The notes: a model not told the origin generated them from the letters alone. Numbered from the stretch's first letter, positions 7,365-18,745 are shown. The stretch is 64,000 nt of DNA from Elusimicrobiota bacterium (GCA_016212855.1 JACRDP010000014.1:33653-97652), one strand, 5' to 3'. Numbers and translations are program-made.

Positions 7365-8569
7365 GCGATCGCCTCCGCGGCGTCGGCGTCGACGCCGAAG
7401 CCCTTGCGGGCGTACAGGCACACCCCGCCGCCGACGCCGAGCGCCAGGCAGGCGGCGAGCAGGGACGGGGCGAGGCCGAAATGATCCGAGCCCCAGCCGA
7501 TGATGGCGGGCGAGGCGGCGTCGCCGAGCAGATGAATGACGAAGATATTGGCCGCGAAGGCCATCGAGCGCTTCTCGACACGAGTGACCGACACGATCGC
7601 AGCGTTGAGCGGGCCCATGTTGAGGAAGAGCATGGTCTCGGCGAGGAACAGGCAGACGATCGCGGCCTTGAGCGAGGGCGCGGCGATCGCGGCGGCGGCG
7701 AGCGGCATGCCGAGAAGCAGGCCCCAGCCCGAGACGAGCAGGTCGGCCGTGCGGTCGGTGCGGCGCAGCCGGTCGGACAGGAAGCCCCCGATGAGGCTGC
7801 CCGCCAAGCCTCCGGCGACGGTGACGCCGCCGAACAGCAGGCCGGCATGGCCGACGCTGAGCCCCCACGCGCGGTGAAAAAAAGTGGGCATCCAGACGGC
7901 GAAGCCGCCGAGGGCGAAGGTCATGCCCGCTCCGGCGTAGGTGGCCATGCGGAAGGTGCGCACGCTCCAGACCTCGCGGTAGCCGGTCAGCGCCGGCGGC
8001 GTGGCGCGGTGCGGCGCGTCGGCGGGCAGGAGCAGGCACAGCGCGGCGAGGAGCAGGCCGGGCAGACCCACGACGAGAAACGCATGGCGCCAGCCGAGGA
8101 TTTCGCCGAGCTTGCCCCCTCCCGCGTAGCCCAACGCCGAGCCGACCGGGATCGCGAGGCTGAAGAACGCGAGCGCTCTTCCGCGCTTCTCGAGCGGGAA
8201 GCGCTCCGCGACGAACGCGGGCGAGATCGCGCCGTAGCAGGCTTCGCCGATGCCGACGACCGTGCGCGAGAGGAATAAAGACGGGAAGCCGGTCGCGAAC
8301 GCGGCCGCGCCGGTCGCGACGCTCCAGAGTCCGACGCCGCCGGCGATCCAGGGCTTGCGGCCGCGCGAATCGGCGAGCCAGGCGATGGGCGGCGCGGCCA
8401 GCATGTAGATGATCATGAACGCGGAGGCCAGGCTCCCGGCCTGCGCGTCGGTGAGGGCGAGCTCGCCGGAGATCAGCGGCAGCAGGGCGTAGACGATCTG
8501 CCGGTCGACGTAATTGAGGATGTTCACCGAGAGGAGCAGGGCCAGCACTCCGTTCGGCGAGGAGATCAC
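7361..8569 (-). CDS. Major facilitator superfamily transporter
   Basis: 402 residues with about 12 transmembrane helices. The first helix carries LNYVDRQIVYALLPLI, typical of Spinster-type MFS carriers. The conserved loop between helices 2 and 3 reads WLADSRGRKPWIAGG, and helix 4 has VGIGEACYGAISPAF. Substrate cannot be told. It sits inside an RNA-modification operon between mnmE and mnmG, coupled on both sides by 4-bp overlaps (8566-8569 and 7361-7364), an uncommon place for a transporter. Confidence 0.88.
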   Translation of the reverse strand: MISSPNGVLALLLSVNILNYVDRQIVYALLPLISGELALTDAQAGSLASAFMIIYMLAAPPIAWLADSRGRKPWIAGGVGLWSVATGAAAFATGFPSLFLSRTVVGIGEACYGAISPAFVAERFPLEKRGRALAFFSLAIPVGSALGYAGGGKLGEILGWRHAFLVVGLPGLLLAALCLLLPADAPHRATPPALTGYREVWSVRTFRMATYAGAGMTFALGGFAVWMPTFFHRAWGLSVGHAGLLFGGVTVAGGLAGSLIGGFLSDRLRRTDRTADLLVSGWGLLLGMPLAAAAIAAPSLKAAIVCLFLAETMLFLNMGPLNAAIVSVTRVEKRSMAFAANIFVIHLLGDAASPAIIGWGSDHFGLAPSLLAACLALGVGGGVCLYARKGFGVDADAAEAIA

Positions 8570-8910
8570 GGTGTTCGGACCTTATACACGGCGTCGCCTG
8601 CTCGAACCCGGTCGGCGACGGAGATCGCGACGGTCTCGCCCGCGAGCGCGCTCTGCACGCAGCGCTTGCCGACGCACAGGCGCTCGACGCGCTGGGACAG
8701 GTCGGTGTCGCGTCCCTTCACGCGCACCGCGTCGCCGGCGGACACGGACTCTTCCAGGAGAATGATCATCTCGCCTTTCTTGGCGTCGTAGGCGCGGACC
8801 TTGCCCAGCAGGGGCGCGCCGACGATCTGCTCGTCGGGCGAGATGCCGGTCACGGGAGTTCGGTGCAAGGGCTTGGCCTTGGGGGGTTTCGGGGGCTTGG
8901 TGGACGGCAT
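8566..8910 (-). CDS. Orphan EF-Tu domain 2-like (translation-factor beta-barrel) protein
   Basis: About 114 residues after a Lys/Pro-rich N-terminus. The core GKVRAYDAKKGEMIILLEES, then VSAGDAVRVKGRDTDLSQRV and RVRAGDAVYKV, matches the domain 2 beta-barrel found in EF-Tu-type factors and in small stand-alone proteins often linked to U32 peptidases. No GTPase domain is present. The start is uncertain: the ATG at 8910 has GAGGA 11 nt upstream, while a GTG at 8928 would overlap the mnmE stop as GTGA. Coupled downstream to the MFS gene by ATGA. Confidence 0.7.
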   Translation of the reverse strand: MPSTKPPKPPKAKPLHRTPVTGISPDEQIVGAPLLGKVRAYDAKKGEMIILLEESVSAGDAVRVKGRDTDLSQRVERLCVGKRCVQSALAGETVAISVADRVRAGDAVYKVRTP

Positions 8911-8924
8911 GATCTTTTTATTCC

Positions 8925-10280
8925 TCACTTTCCGATGCAGAACTTGGAAAAGATTTCATCGAGCACGGCTTCGGCGGCGCCGTCGCCGCGAGCCTCGTTG
9001 AGCAGGGCCAAGGCGCGGCGCAGGCGGTCGGCGGCGCGGTCCTCCCACGCTCCGGGGCGCGCGGCGAGTTCGGCGCGCGCGGCGGCGAGCTCGGCGAGGG
9101 CGCGGGCCAGCGCAGCGCTTTGGCGCGCGTCGTCGAGCAGGCACTCGCCCTCGTCGGCGGCGGCTCCGCCCGCGGCGGCGGCGATCGCGGCCTCGAGCGC
9201 GTCGAGGCCGTGGCCGGTCAGCGCCGAGCAGGAGACGCCGTGCTCCGCGCGCGCTCCGGGCAGGTCGGATTTATTATGCGCGACGATGAGCGCGGCGCCG
9301 CGGCGCTTCGCGGCGGCGGCTATGTAGTCGCGCGTTCTGTCGTCAAGCTCGTCCGGGGCGCGAGCCGAATCGACGACCAGCACCGCGACCTCGCAGGACT
9401 CAAGCGCGCCCTCGGCGCGGGCGACGCCTTCGCGCTCGGCGCCGCCTTCCGCATCCTCGCGCAGGCCCGCGGTGTCCACGAGAGTGACGACCGCGCCGCC
9501 GAGCTCGGCCTGCTCCTCGAGGACGTCTCGCGTCGTGCCGGGCATGGAAGAAACGATGGCTCGAGGACGTCCCAGGAGGGCGTTCAACAGCGACGACTTG
9601 CCGGCGTTGGGACTGCCGAACAGGCCCACGCGCGCGCCCTCGCGGCGCGAGCGGCCGCGCGCGTAGCCCGCGAGCAATCGCTCGATTCCCGCGGAGGCGT
9701 CCCGCAGAGACGCGTCCGCCTCTGAAGGAGCCAGCGGCGCGATATCCTCCTCCGGGTGGTCGAGCCGGACCTCGAGCGCGGCAAGCAGCTCGAGAATCGG
9801 AGCGCGGACCTCATCCAGGGCGTCGGAGAGCCCGCCTTCCAGGCGTCTCAGTGCGGCGGATCTGGCGGCCGCGCCGCGGGCGGCGATCAGGTCGCCGACG
9901 GCGCGCGCCTGGGCGAGGTCGAGCCGGCCGTTGACGTAGGCGCGGCGCGTGAACTCGCCCGGCGCGGCGGCGCGCGCGCCGGCCTCGATGGCGGCCGACA
10001 CGATCTCGCGCAAAATCTCCGGCGAGCCGTGCGCGGCCAACTCGAGCAGGTCTTCCCCCGTCGGCGTCACGGGCCCCGCCCAATAGGTCGCGACGACGCG
10101 ATCGACAATCACCTCGCCGCGGCGCAGGCGGCGCGCCGTCGCCCGCCGCGGCTCGAGCTCGGTACCGAGCAGAAGACGGGAGATCTCCCGGCAGCCGGGG
10201 CCGGACAGCCTCACCACGCCCAGCGCGGAGCGGCCCGGCGGGGTGGCGAGCGCGACGATCGTCTCTTCCGTCGAGCTCAT
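8925..10280 (-). CDS. mnmE: tRNA uridine-5-carboxymethylaminomethyl(34) GTPase MnmE (TrmE)
   Basis: Potassium-activated GTPase that works with MnmG on tRNA U34. 451 residues: an N-terminal tetrahydrofolate-binding domain (TIVALATPPGRSALGVVRLS, PGEFTRRAYVNGRLDL), helical domain, inserted G domain (P-loop GSPNAGKS at 222-229, DTAGL at 269-273, a variant HNKSD G4 motif), and the C-terminal FCIGK containing the catalytic Cys of the CxGK motif. The ATG at 10280 overlaps the khpB stop as ATGA; the open frame further upstream is khpB antiframe and was not used. Confidence 0.97.
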   Translation of the reverse strand: MSSTEETIVALATPPGRSALGVVRLSGPGCREISRLLLGTELEPRRATARRLRRGEVIVDRVVATYWAGPVTPTGEDLLELAAHGSPEILREIVSAAIEAGARAAAPGEFTRRAYVNGRLDLAQARAVGDLIAARGAAARSAALRRLEGGLSDALDEVRAPILELLAALEVRLDHPEEDIAPLAPSEADASLRDASAGIERLLAGYARGRSRREGARVGLFGSPNAGKSSLLNALLGRPRAIVSSMPGTTRDVLEEQAELGGAVVTLVDTAGLREDAEGGAEREGVARAEGALESCEVAVLVVDSARAPDELDDRTRDYIAAAAKRRGAALIVAHNKSDLPGARAEHGVSCSALTGHGLDALEAAIAAAAGGAAADEGECLLDDARQSAALARALAELAAARAELAARPGAWEDRAADRLRRALALLNEARGDGAAEAVLDEIFSKFCIGK

Positions 10281-11125
10281 CCTTTTCTGGATCGGATCAC
10301 GAGCTTGCGCCACGGCCCCTCGCCTTCGGAGCCGGTCGTAACGTCGGGATCGGAGCCGAGCGTGCGGTGCACGAGGCGGCGCATCGAAGAATCCATCGGT
10401 TCCATGCGCACGGGTTTGCCGGTCGCCTTGACCGAGTCCGCGGCCTTGCGGGCCTCTTCGAGGACCGCCTTCTCGCGTTTTTCCCAATAGGACAGCGCGT
10501 CCACCTGGATCGCGATCGGCGCTCCGCTGCCGCGGGACAGCATCAAGGTCGCGAGGAACTGCAGCGATTCGAGCACGCGGCCTTCGCGGCCGACGAGCAA
10601 GGACGCGTCCTGCGATTCGACCGCGATCTTCACGCGCTCGAGATCGGCGTCCCAGACCGCGGTCGCCGACGGCGCGGCGATGCCCATGAGCTTAAGCGTT
10701 TCGAGGACGAGCTTCTGCGCGGCGTCGCAGGCCGCGGCGCTTTCGGCGGCGGTGATCGGACGGGGCGGCGCGTTGACCTCGCGCCGCGGGGCGCGAGGCT
10801 CGGGAGACCGCTGCGGCGCCCGCTCGGGCGCGCGTTCCTGCGGACGCGGGGACGGCCGCGACGGAGCGGAGGGACGGGCCGGCGCGCGCGACGGAGCGCG
10901 GGACGGGGTCTTGGCCGGCGCCGAAGGCGCCGCGACCGGCGAGTCCGGGCCCCAACGCTTCTCGGTCAGGCGCACGCGCGCGGGCTTGGAGCCCAGGCCC
11001 ATGAAGCCGGCGGAGCCCTCCTGCAGAACGGTGATTTCGACCTGATCGCGGCGCAGACCGCTGGCGCTCAGCGCGGCTTCGACGGCTTCGGCGACGTTGC
11101 GGCCTTCGGATTCGATGGGCTGCAT
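10277..11125 (-). CDS. khpB: RNA-binding protein KhpB (Jag/EloR)
   Basis: 282 residues. The Jag N-terminal domain (about 1-55) contains VLQEGSAGFMGLGSKPARVR. A low-complexity Pro/Arg/Ala linker follows (about 60-120), then a KH domain (LVGREGRVLESLQFLATLML) and an R3H domain (RMEPMDSSMRRLVHRTL). This is the usual KhpB/Jag order. The protein binds RNA and in other bacteria influences cell elongation and division. It sits directly after yidC, as in most genomes with the rpmH-rnpA-yidC-jag cluster. Confidence 0.93.
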   Translation of the reverse strand: MQPIESEGRNVAEAVEAALSASGLRRDQVEITVLQEGSAGFMGLGSKPARVRLTEKRWGPDSPVAAPSAPAKTPSRAPSRAPARPSAPSRPSPRPQERAPERAPQRSPEPRAPRREVNAPPRPITAAESAAACDAAQKLVLETLKLMGIAAPSATAVWDADLERVKIAVESQDASLLVGREGRVLESLQFLATLMLSRGSGAPIAIQVDALSYWEKREKAVLEEARKAADSVKATGKPVRMEPMDSSMRRLVHRTLGSDPDVTTGSEGEGPWRKLVIRSRKG

Positions 11126-11147
11126 GTGGGTGAGTCCTCCTCGGGCG

Positions 11148-12662
11148 TCAGGCCTCTAATTGCTCTTTAAGCGCGATCTGCACCACGGTGCTGACGAGGC
11201 TGTTCGTCAGCCAGTACAGGACGAGGCCCGACGGGAAATTCATGAACATGAAGGTGAAGATCAACGGCATGAACATCATGACCTTCTGCTGCGCCGGATC
11301 GCCGGCGGGCGGGTTGAGCTTGCTCTGCAGGAGCATCAGCGCGCCCATGACGATCGGCAGGACGTAGTAGGGATCCTTGGCGGAGAGGTCGCGGATCCAA
11401 AAAATCCAGGCCGCGCCGTGAAGCTCCCAAGAGTTGCGCAACGCGTTGAACAGCGCGATGAAGATCGGCATCTGCAGAACCATCGGCAGGCAGCCGCCGA
11501 GAGGGTTGGCGCCCTTCGTCTTGTAGAGCTCCATCGTCGCCGCGCTCAGCTTCTGCGAGTCGTCGGCGTACTTCTGCTGGAGCTTCGCGACTTCGGGCTG
11601 GAGCTTCTTCATCGCGCCCGCGGCGCGCAGGCTCTTCCAGGTCAGCGGGAAGAGCAGGACTTGGAGGCCCAAGGTCAGAATCAGGATGGCCCAGCCCCAA
11701 TTGCCGGTCTTGCCGTGCAGGAGCTCGAGCGTGTTCAGCATTTTCCGCCCGATCCAGGAGAAGAACCCGAAGTCGATGGAGCGCTCGAGGCCGAAGCCGT
11801 AGCGGGAGAGCCAGGTTTGGCCCTTGGCGCCGAGGTAAAAGGGAATCTCCCAGGTGAACGAACCTCCGGGCGCGATGGCGACGGTCTTGGCGGTGAGCAC
11901 GAGCTTCGTGGGAGCCTCGACGCGGGCCGGCGTGAACAGTTCCGGCGAAGGCATCAGCGCCGCCAGGAAGTAGCGGTTGTCGATTCCGATCCAGCGGAAG
12001 GGCCCCGGGTGGGCGCCGGGTTTTAGATGTTCGATGCGCCCGTTGAGCCCCGCGGCCTCGGGCGTCAGGGCGAGGGCGCGCTGGAGCTTTTCGTTCTCCT
12101 TCACCTCGGTCTCGATGGTTCCCAAGCCGGGGCCGACGCTCAGCGTCCAGGCGCCGGAATCGAGCACGCGGCGGGTCGGGTTGATCGCGACCACGCGCAC
12201 GCGCGGCAGGACGGTGCCGGCGCCGGGGAGGAATTCCTTGGCGATCTTCAGCCCGTCGGGAGTGACCGCGGCGTAGACCAATCCGTTCTTGACCGTGAGG
12301 TCGCGCTTGAACTCGAGCTCGGGGAACGTCGTGAACAGGCCTTGGTTCGCGTCATGGACGAGTTCGACGCGGCCGAGCGGCTCGGGGTACAGGAAGCTGA
12401 CGATGGCCGCGCCGCGGGGATGGATCTTGGCCACGGCGTCTCCGATGTTCACCGTCTCCGCGGCGGCGAGGTCAATTTTTTCAGGGGCGGCGGACGCCGC
12501 CGGGGGGACGGGCGAGGACGCGGTCGAGCCGTGGGCCGACGCGGGAGCCGTGATGCCGGGCTTCGCCGGAGGTTGCGGGACGAATTTCTTCTCGAAGAAG
12601 CCGAACCAGGCGGCGTACACCGCGACGGAGAGCGAGACGGCGAGCAGGAGGTTTCGGTCCAT
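11148..12662 (-). CDS. yidC: Membrane protein insertase YidC
   Basis: 504 residues. The N-terminal anchor (NLLLAVSLSVAVYAAWFGFF) precedes a large periplasmic beta domain (about 60-300) as in Gram-negative YidC, then the conserved insertase core with TGNWGWAILILTLGLQVLLF, KSLRAAGAMKKLQPEVAKLQ, GGCLPMVLQMPIFIALFNAL and the C-terminal FPSGLVLYWLTNSLVS. It inserts and folds inner-membrane proteins, alone or with Sec. The start at 12662 was chosen because the hydrophobic anchor begins there; yidD ends 5 nt upstream. Confidence 0.97.
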   Translation of the reverse strand: MDRNLLLAVSLSVAVYAAWFGFFEKKFVPQPPAKPGITAPASAHGSTASSPVPPAASAAPEKIDLAAAETVNIGDAVAKIHPRGAAIVSFLYPEPLGRVELVHDANQGLFTTFPELEFKRDLTVKNGLVYAAVTPDGLKIAKEFLPGAGTVLPRVRVVAINPTRRVLDSGAWTLSVGPGLGTIETEVKENEKLQRALALTPEAAGLNGRIEHLKPGAHPGPFRWIGIDNRYFLAALMPSPELFTPARVEAPTKLVLTAKTVAIAPGGSFTWEIPFYLGAKGQTWLSRYGFGLERSIDFGFFSWIGRKMLNTLELLHGKTGNWGWAILILTLGLQVLLFPLTWKSLRAAGAMKKLQPEVAKLQQKYADDSQKLSAATMELYKTKGANPLGGCLPMVLQMPIFIALFNALRNSWELHGAAWIFWIRDLSAKDPYYVLPIVMGALMLLQSKLNPPAGDPAQQKVMMFMPLIFTFMFMNFPSGLVLYWLTNSLVSTVVQIALKEQLEA

Positions 12663-12667
12663 TGGTT

Positions 12668-12886
12668 TTATCGGGTGCTGGGAACGGGATCGTGTCCGCC
12701 GGGATGAAGCGGCTGACAGCGCAAAACGCGGCGAGCGGCGAGGACCAGTCCGGCCGCGGCGCCGTGAGCCGCGACGGCGTCCCGGGCGTAGTCGCCGCAA
12801 CTCGGGTAGAAACGGCACGCGGCGGGCAGCCACGGCCGGACCGCGGCGCGGTAGAGATCGAGGAACGCGAGAAGGATCGTTTTCAT
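12668..12886 (-). CDS. yidD: Membrane protein insertion efficiency factor YidD
   Basis: 72 residues with the family signature CRFYPSCGDYARDAV and the C-terminal RCQPLHPGGHDPVP. YidD is a small membrane-associated protein that helps YidC-dependent insertion. The ATG at 12886 overlaps the rnpA stop as ATGA, and the stop lies 5 nt before yidC, which is the usual rnpA-yidD-yidC order. Confidence 0.95.
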   Translation of the reverse strand: MKTILLAFLDLYRAAVRPWLPAACRFYPSCGDYARDAVAAHGAAAGLVLAARRVLRCQPLHPGGHDPVPSTR

Positions 12887-13242
12887 GGGCGCAGGAGCCC
12901 GGCTTTCCGGCACAGGTCGAGGACGTCCGTCCGGGCGTCGGCGAGCCCCTTCCAGGAGCAGCCCGCGCGCGGATAGGCGACCAGCTCGACTCCGGGACGG
13001 AGCTCCGAGCGGCGCGTGCGGAAAGTCTCGCGCAGCAGGCGCTTGAGCCGGTTTCGCCTCACGGCGTTGCCGACCTTGGCGCTCACCGAGAGCCCCAGAC
13101 GGGGCTCTCCCTCGGAGGCGTCGACGCGGTGCCAAAGGATCAGCGCGCGCCCGACGGTCTTCTTGCCCGACTCGAAGACTCGACGGAACTCGCGGCGCTC
13201 CTTTAAGCGCGCGTCGTCGCCGAAACCGGACGGCGGCGTCAC
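12883..13242 (-). CDS. rnpA: Ribonuclease P protein component
   Basis: 119-residue basic protein that assists the RNase P RNA in 5' maturation of tRNA. It has the signature [19 protein letters not shown], the N-terminal [16 protein letters not shown], and an RLGLSVSAK strand. The GTG at 13242 overlaps the rpmH stop as GTGA (13239-13242). The order rpmH-rnpA-yidD-yidC is conserved across bacteria. Confidence 0.95.
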   Translation of the reverse strand: MTPPSGFGDDARLKERREFRRVFESGKKTVGRALILWHRVDASEGEPRLGLSVSAKVGNAVRRNRLKRLLRETFRTRRSELRPGVELVAYPRAGCSWKGLADARTDVLDLCRKAGLLRP

Positions 13243-13382
13243 GCCTTCTTCTTGATTAAAGTTTTGCGGCCTTTCGACCGGCGGCGGTTGAGCGTCTTGC
13301 GGCCGCCGGGCGTGGCCATCCGAGCCCGGAAACCGATCTTCTTCATGCGCTTGCGATTATGAGGCCGATATGTAGGGAGCAT
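13239..13382 (-). CDS. rpmH: 50S ribosomal protein L34
   Basis: A 47-codon gene. The protein begins [19 protein letters not shown] and ends with three lysines and alanine; the middle [20 protein letters not shown] is the L34 signature. It starts 9 nt after a TATAAT box (13392-13397) and its stop overlaps the rnpA GTG. First gene of the minus-strand train that reaches 1723. The gene normally found divergent from rpmH is dnaA; here it is acs. Confidence 0.95.
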   Translation of the reverse strand: MLPTYRPHNRKRMKKIGFRARMATPGGRKTLNRRRSKGRKTLIKKKA

Positions 13383-13391
13383 TGAGGGGCC

Positions 13392-13420
13392 ATTATAAGA
13401 AAAAATGCTACGATTCGTCC

Positions 13421-13421
<1 letters not shown>
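13392..13421 (-). promoter_or_regulatory. Promoter of the rpmH-rnpA operon
   Basis: Minus strand TGGACG (13416-13421), an 18-nt spacer and TATAAT (13392-13397). The -10 ends 9 nt before the rpmH start. The -35 overlaps the acs start codon on the other strand, so the divergent operons share this 38-bp region. Confidence 0.6.
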
Positions 13422-15382
<1,961 letters not shown>

Positions 15383-15476
15383 CGCCCTGGGCGAGCGACT
15401 CTTCGTCTCGGCCGCGCTGACCGCCGCGCTGTTCTTCGTCTTCGAGGACCGCAAGGCGTGGAAGGCCCCGGTCGGC

Positions 15477-16913
15477 TTGCGCCTGTTTCTGTTCGGACTT
15501 TTATCCTGGTACGCGCTCGGCTGGACGAAGAACGTCCGGCTTTTCCCGGACGCGTTTCCGCTCGAGCTGACCGCGGGGCGCGCGCTCCGCCTCCTGCTCG
15601 GCACCGTGCTCTGCGCGCCGGCGGCTTTCGCCGCGGCGCGCGGACGGCGCGGCCTCGTCCCCGGCGCCGCGTTCGGCTTTCTCGCCGCGGCCGTCGGCGC
15701 CTGCGCCTCGCGCTGGCCTCAGCTGGGGCGCGCGATCGAGCTGTGCGGCGGCGTCTTCACCGCCTACGTGCTGAAGATATTCCTGACGACGGCGCTGGCG
15801 GCGACCTGCGCCGCCCTGGCCGCCGCGCTCACGCGCGAAGACTGGCGGCCCTATTCCCGCCGGCTCGTGCTCGCGCTCGCCGGGTCGTGGGCGCTGGGCA
15901 CGCTCGGAGCCGAGCTCGCGCTGTCGCGCGTCTGGGGCTACGGCCCGCCCTCGCTCGCCGCGGCCGCCGGCGTGCCGACCAACCGCGACGCGCGCACGCT
16001 CGCCGTGGCCTGGCTGTACCCGACGCGCGGGCGCTCCTATCACGTCGATTCGCGGCGGATGTCCTCGGAGACCACGGATTTGTCCCCGGACAGCATCGAC
16101 CGCATCGAGTCCTTTCTCGAACGCACGCGCCTGCGCGGCGTCTTCGCGGAGGAGGCGCTGGAGGCCGTGCGTCTGGGGCGCCTGCAGCGGTGGGACGAGG
16201 AACGGGCGCTCGACGCGATGATGATCACCGTTCCGGGACGGGCGCATCCTGATTACCGCCGCGCGCTCGAGCTGCTGCGCGCCGGCCCGGTGACCGCCGA
16301 GCGCTTCGGCAAGCTCGAGCAGCTGTCGGCGGCGACCGGCCGCCGCGTCGAGGGCTTCGAGAAGGCCACCGAGTCGCAATACATCTTCGAGGGCTTCTCC
16401 GCGGCCTACGCGCGCTTCGGCGACGAGGCCAAGGCGCGGGAGTGGCTGACCCGTCTCGACGGGCTCTGGGCCGTCAGCGAGAAGCGCATCGAGGTCGGCT
16501 CGCTCGAGGACATGCGCGAGGGGCGCGTCTCGGGCTCCTTATTCCTCGATGAGCGCCCCGCGACCGGCTTGCGCGCCGGCCTGTTCTACGTCTGGAACAG
16601 CTCGGCGACCAAGACCACTCATTACTGGCTGTCGGGCTCGCGCGTGCCCGACGAGGACGGCCGTTTTTACTTCGACAACCTGGGGCCGGGCCGCTATATC
16701 CTCGGCCTGCTCGGCCGGCCCGAGGATCTGCGCGGAAGCTTCACCGGCGTGCCGGGCCAGTTCGAGGTCACCTACGAGCGCCCGGACGTCCTCCTCGAGC
16801 CCGTCCGCGTGCGCCGCGAGCCGGAGCCCGCCGAGGACGCCTTCGGCCCGGGCGGCCTTCGCGAAGGCCGCGTGCCCATGGTCCCGGAACCGCCCCTGAG
16901 GTTCGGCCGATGA
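15477..16913 (+). CDS. Membrane protein with C-terminal helical and beta-sandwich domains
   Basis: About 478 residues. The N-terminal 150 residues hold four or five hydrophobic segments. A helical region follows (about 200-330), then a C-terminal beta-sandwich resembling a carboxypeptidase regulatory-like domain (PDEDGRFYFDNLGPGRYILG). No catalytic motif was seen. The start used is TTG at 15477 with GGAAGG upstream; the frame stays open back to the acs stop and could add one more membrane segment if a rare CTG near 15387 were used. Coupled to the next gene by ATGA. Function unknown. Confidence 0.6.
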   Translation: MRLFLFGLLSWYALGWTKNVRLFPDAFPLELTAGRALRLLLGTVLCAPAAFAAARGRRGLVPGAAFGFLAAAVGACASRWPQLGRAIELCGGVFTAYVLKIFLTTALAATCAALAAALTREDWRPYSRRLVLALAGSWALGTLGAELALSRVWGYGPPSLAAAAGVPTNRDARTLAVAWLYPTRGRSYHVDSRRMSSETTDLSPDSIDRIESFLERTRLRGVFAEEALEAVRLGRLQRWDEERALDAMMITVPGRAHPDYRRALELLRAGPVTAERFGKLEQLSAATGRRVEGFEKATESQYIFEGFSAAYARFGDEAKAREWLTRLDGLWAVSEKRIEVGSLEDMREGRVSGSLFLDERPATGLRAGLFYVWNSSATKTTHYWLSGSRVPDEDGRFYFDNLGPGRYILGLLGRPEDLRGSFTGVPGQFEVTYERPDVLLEPVRVRREPEPAEDAFGPGGLREGRVPMVPEPPLRFGR

Positions 16914-17239
16914 CCCTCGCCTCCGTCCGCGCCTTGGTCTCCCGCCGCGCCTTCGCGGAGCTCAAGGCCGCGCTCTCCGCCGAGCCCGCGCGTCTGGCTG
17001 GCCTGTGGCCGAAGCTCTCGCCTCTCGAGCGGGCCGTATGCTGGCGTCTCCTTCCTCCGAAGTCTTTGGCCGCGGCCGCCAAGGCGCTGCCCGCCGCGGC
17101 GCGCTGGGAGGCCTATCTCGCCTCGTCGATCGACTGCGTCGCTCCTCTGCTCGAGGACGCGCATATCGGCGCGCGCGCTCACTTCCGCGCGCCCACGCGC
17201 CGCGAGGCCGCGCTTCTGCGCGCGGAGCTCGAAGAATGA
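16910..17239 (+). CDS. Small helical protein of unknown function
   Basis: 109 residues, Ala/Leu/Arg-rich and predicted all-helical, with no signal peptide or motif I recognise. Segments such as LKAALSAEPARLAGLWPKLS resemble the helical N-domain of MgtE/FliG-type proteins, but too weakly to name. It overlaps both neighbours by 4-bp ATGA junctions (16910-16913 and 17236-17239), which supports it as a real gene cotranscribed with recO. Confidence 0.55.
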   Translation: MTLASVRALVSRRAFAELKAALSAEPARLAGLWPKLSPLERAVCWRLLPPKSLAAAAKALPAAARWEAYLASSIDCVAPLLEDAHIGARAHFRAPTRREAALLRAELEE

Positions 17240-17895
17240 TCGTCAATACGGGCGGCGTCGTCCTGTCCCGGCGCTCGCACCGCGAGTACGACCGCCTGTG
17301 CACGATCTATACCGAGCAGTTCGGCAAAATCCCCGTCCGCTTCATCGGCGTCAACCGGCCGCGCGGCAAGATGAAAGCGCTCAGCGAACCTGGGGTTTGG
17401 GGCGAGTACCGTCTCCACCTCTCCCCCCGCTCCGAATACGCCAAGGGCGTGGGCGGCCGTCTCGTCACAAGCTTCCCCTCCTTGAGAAACAGCCTCAACT
17501 CCACCTTCGACGCCCTCGCCTGCTGCGAGATGCTTGAGCGCCTCACGCCCGACCATCAACCGGGGCCCGAGAAGTACAAGCTCCTCTGCACGACGCTCGC
17601 CGCGCTCGACGAGACCCCGAGCCGCTGGCTCGTCGCGTCTTTCGGCCTGCGTCTGGCCGACCGGCTCGGCCTGAGCCTGCGCGAACGGGCCCCGGCGGCG
17701 GCGCGCGCAGTTTGGCATACTCTCCATGAAGCGGAGCCCGGTTCGCTCGCTTCATTGCCGTACGACGAAAACGCCGATGAGTCCGCGCGCCGGCTACTCG
17801 ACGAGCATTTCGGCGCGCACGCCGGCCGTCGTCTGCGCGCGTTCGAATTCCGCGAGAATTGGAGCAAGACCGTCGACCAAGGAGTACCCGCGTAA
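17236..17895 (+). CDS. recO: DNA repair protein RecO
   Basis: 219 residues. The N-terminal OB fold has [20 protein letters not shown] and [20 protein letters not shown], followed by the helical region with [14 protein letters not shown]. RecO helps load RecA at gaps through RecFOR. The Cys4 zinc site of many RecO proteins is not visible, so this is a short form. The ATG overlaps the previous stop, and glyQ begins 1 nt after the stop; recO-glyQ-glyS is a common order and supports the call. Confidence 0.85.
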   Translation: MIVNTGGVVLSRRSHREYDRLCTIYTEQFGKIPVRFIGVNRPRGKMKALSEPGVWGEYRLHLSPRSEYAKGVGGRLVTSFPSLRNSLNSTFDALACCEMLERLTPDHQPGPEKYKLLCTTLAALDETPSRWLVASFGLRLADRLGLSLRERAPAAARAVWHTLHEAEPGSLASLPYDENADESARRLLDEHFGAHAGRRLRAFEFRENWSKTVDQGVPA

Positions 17896-17896
17896 G

Positions 17897-18745
17897 ATGA
17901 CCTTCCAAGAGATCGTGCTCGAGCTGCAGTCCTTCTGGTCCAAGCAGGGCTGCGCCGTCGTCCACCCCTACGACCTCGAAAAGGGCGCGGGCACCTTCAA
18001 CCCGGCCACCTTTTTCGGCGCGCTGACCGCCGCTCCCGCTCGCTTCGCCTACATCGAGCCCTGCCGCCGCCCCACCGACGGACGCTACGGGGAGAACCCC
18101 AATCGCCTGGGCAAGTACTATCAGTTCCAGGTCATCATGAAGCCCGTCCCCGCGGGCATCACCGACACCTATCAGAAGTCGCTCAAGGCCATCGGCCTCG
18201 ACCCCAAGAAGCACGACCTGCGCTGGATCGAGGACGACTGGGAGTCTCCGACCCTCGGCGCCTCGGGCGTGGGCTGGGAGGTCTGGCTCGACGGCATGGA
18301 GATCACTCAGTTCACCTACTTCCAGCAAATGGGCTCGATGCCGCTGTCCCCCATCTCGGTCGAGCTCACTTACGGGCTCGAGCGCATCGCGATGTACCTT
18401 CAGAAAAAAGATTCGGTGTACGACCTCGACTACGGCGGCGGCCTCACCTACGGCGACATCCACAAGCCCCAGGAGCGCGAGCTGTCCCGCTACTCCTTCG
18501 AAACCGCCGACGTCGCCCTTCTTTCCCGGCACTTCAATGAATGGGAAACCGAAGGCGGCCGCCTCGCGGCGCTCGGAGACCCGCTTCCCGCGTACGACTG
18601 CGTCGTGCGCACCTCCCACCTCTTCAACACGCTCGACGCCCGCGGCGCGATTTCCGTGACGGAGCGCGCCCAATATATCGGCCGCATCCGCGGCCTCGCG
18701 CGCAAGGTCATGGAACTCTACATCGAGAAGAACACCCCGAAATGA
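17897..18745 (+). CDS. glyQ: Glycyl-tRNA synthetase alpha subunit
   Basis: 282 residues, class II synthetase catalytic subunit of the alpha2beta2 enzyme. Clear signatures are [56 protein letters not shown] and [20 protein letters not shown]. The start at 17897 follows the recO stop by 1 nt. Coupled to glyS by ATGA (18742-18745). The two-subunit form is typical of Gram-negative phyla. Confidence 0.98.
   Translation: MTFQEIVLELQSFWSKQGCAVVHPYDLEKGAGTFNPATFFGALTAAPARFAYIEPCRRPTDGRYGENPNRLGKYYQFQVIMKPVPAGITDTYQKSLKAIGLDPKKHDLRWIEDDWESPTLGASGVGWEVWLDGMEITQFTYFQQMGSMPLSPISVELTYGLERIAMYLQKKDSVYDLDYGGGLTYGDIHKPQERELSRYSFETADVALLSRHFNEWETEGGRLAALGDPLPAYDCVVRTSHLFNTLDARGAISVTERAQYIGRIRGLARKVMELYIEKNTPK

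Noticed and set aside
11160..13206. Plus-strand frames opposite yidC, yidD and rnpA
   Set aside because: Antisense shadows of well-conserved genes; Arg/Glu/Gly-rich composition and no start context.
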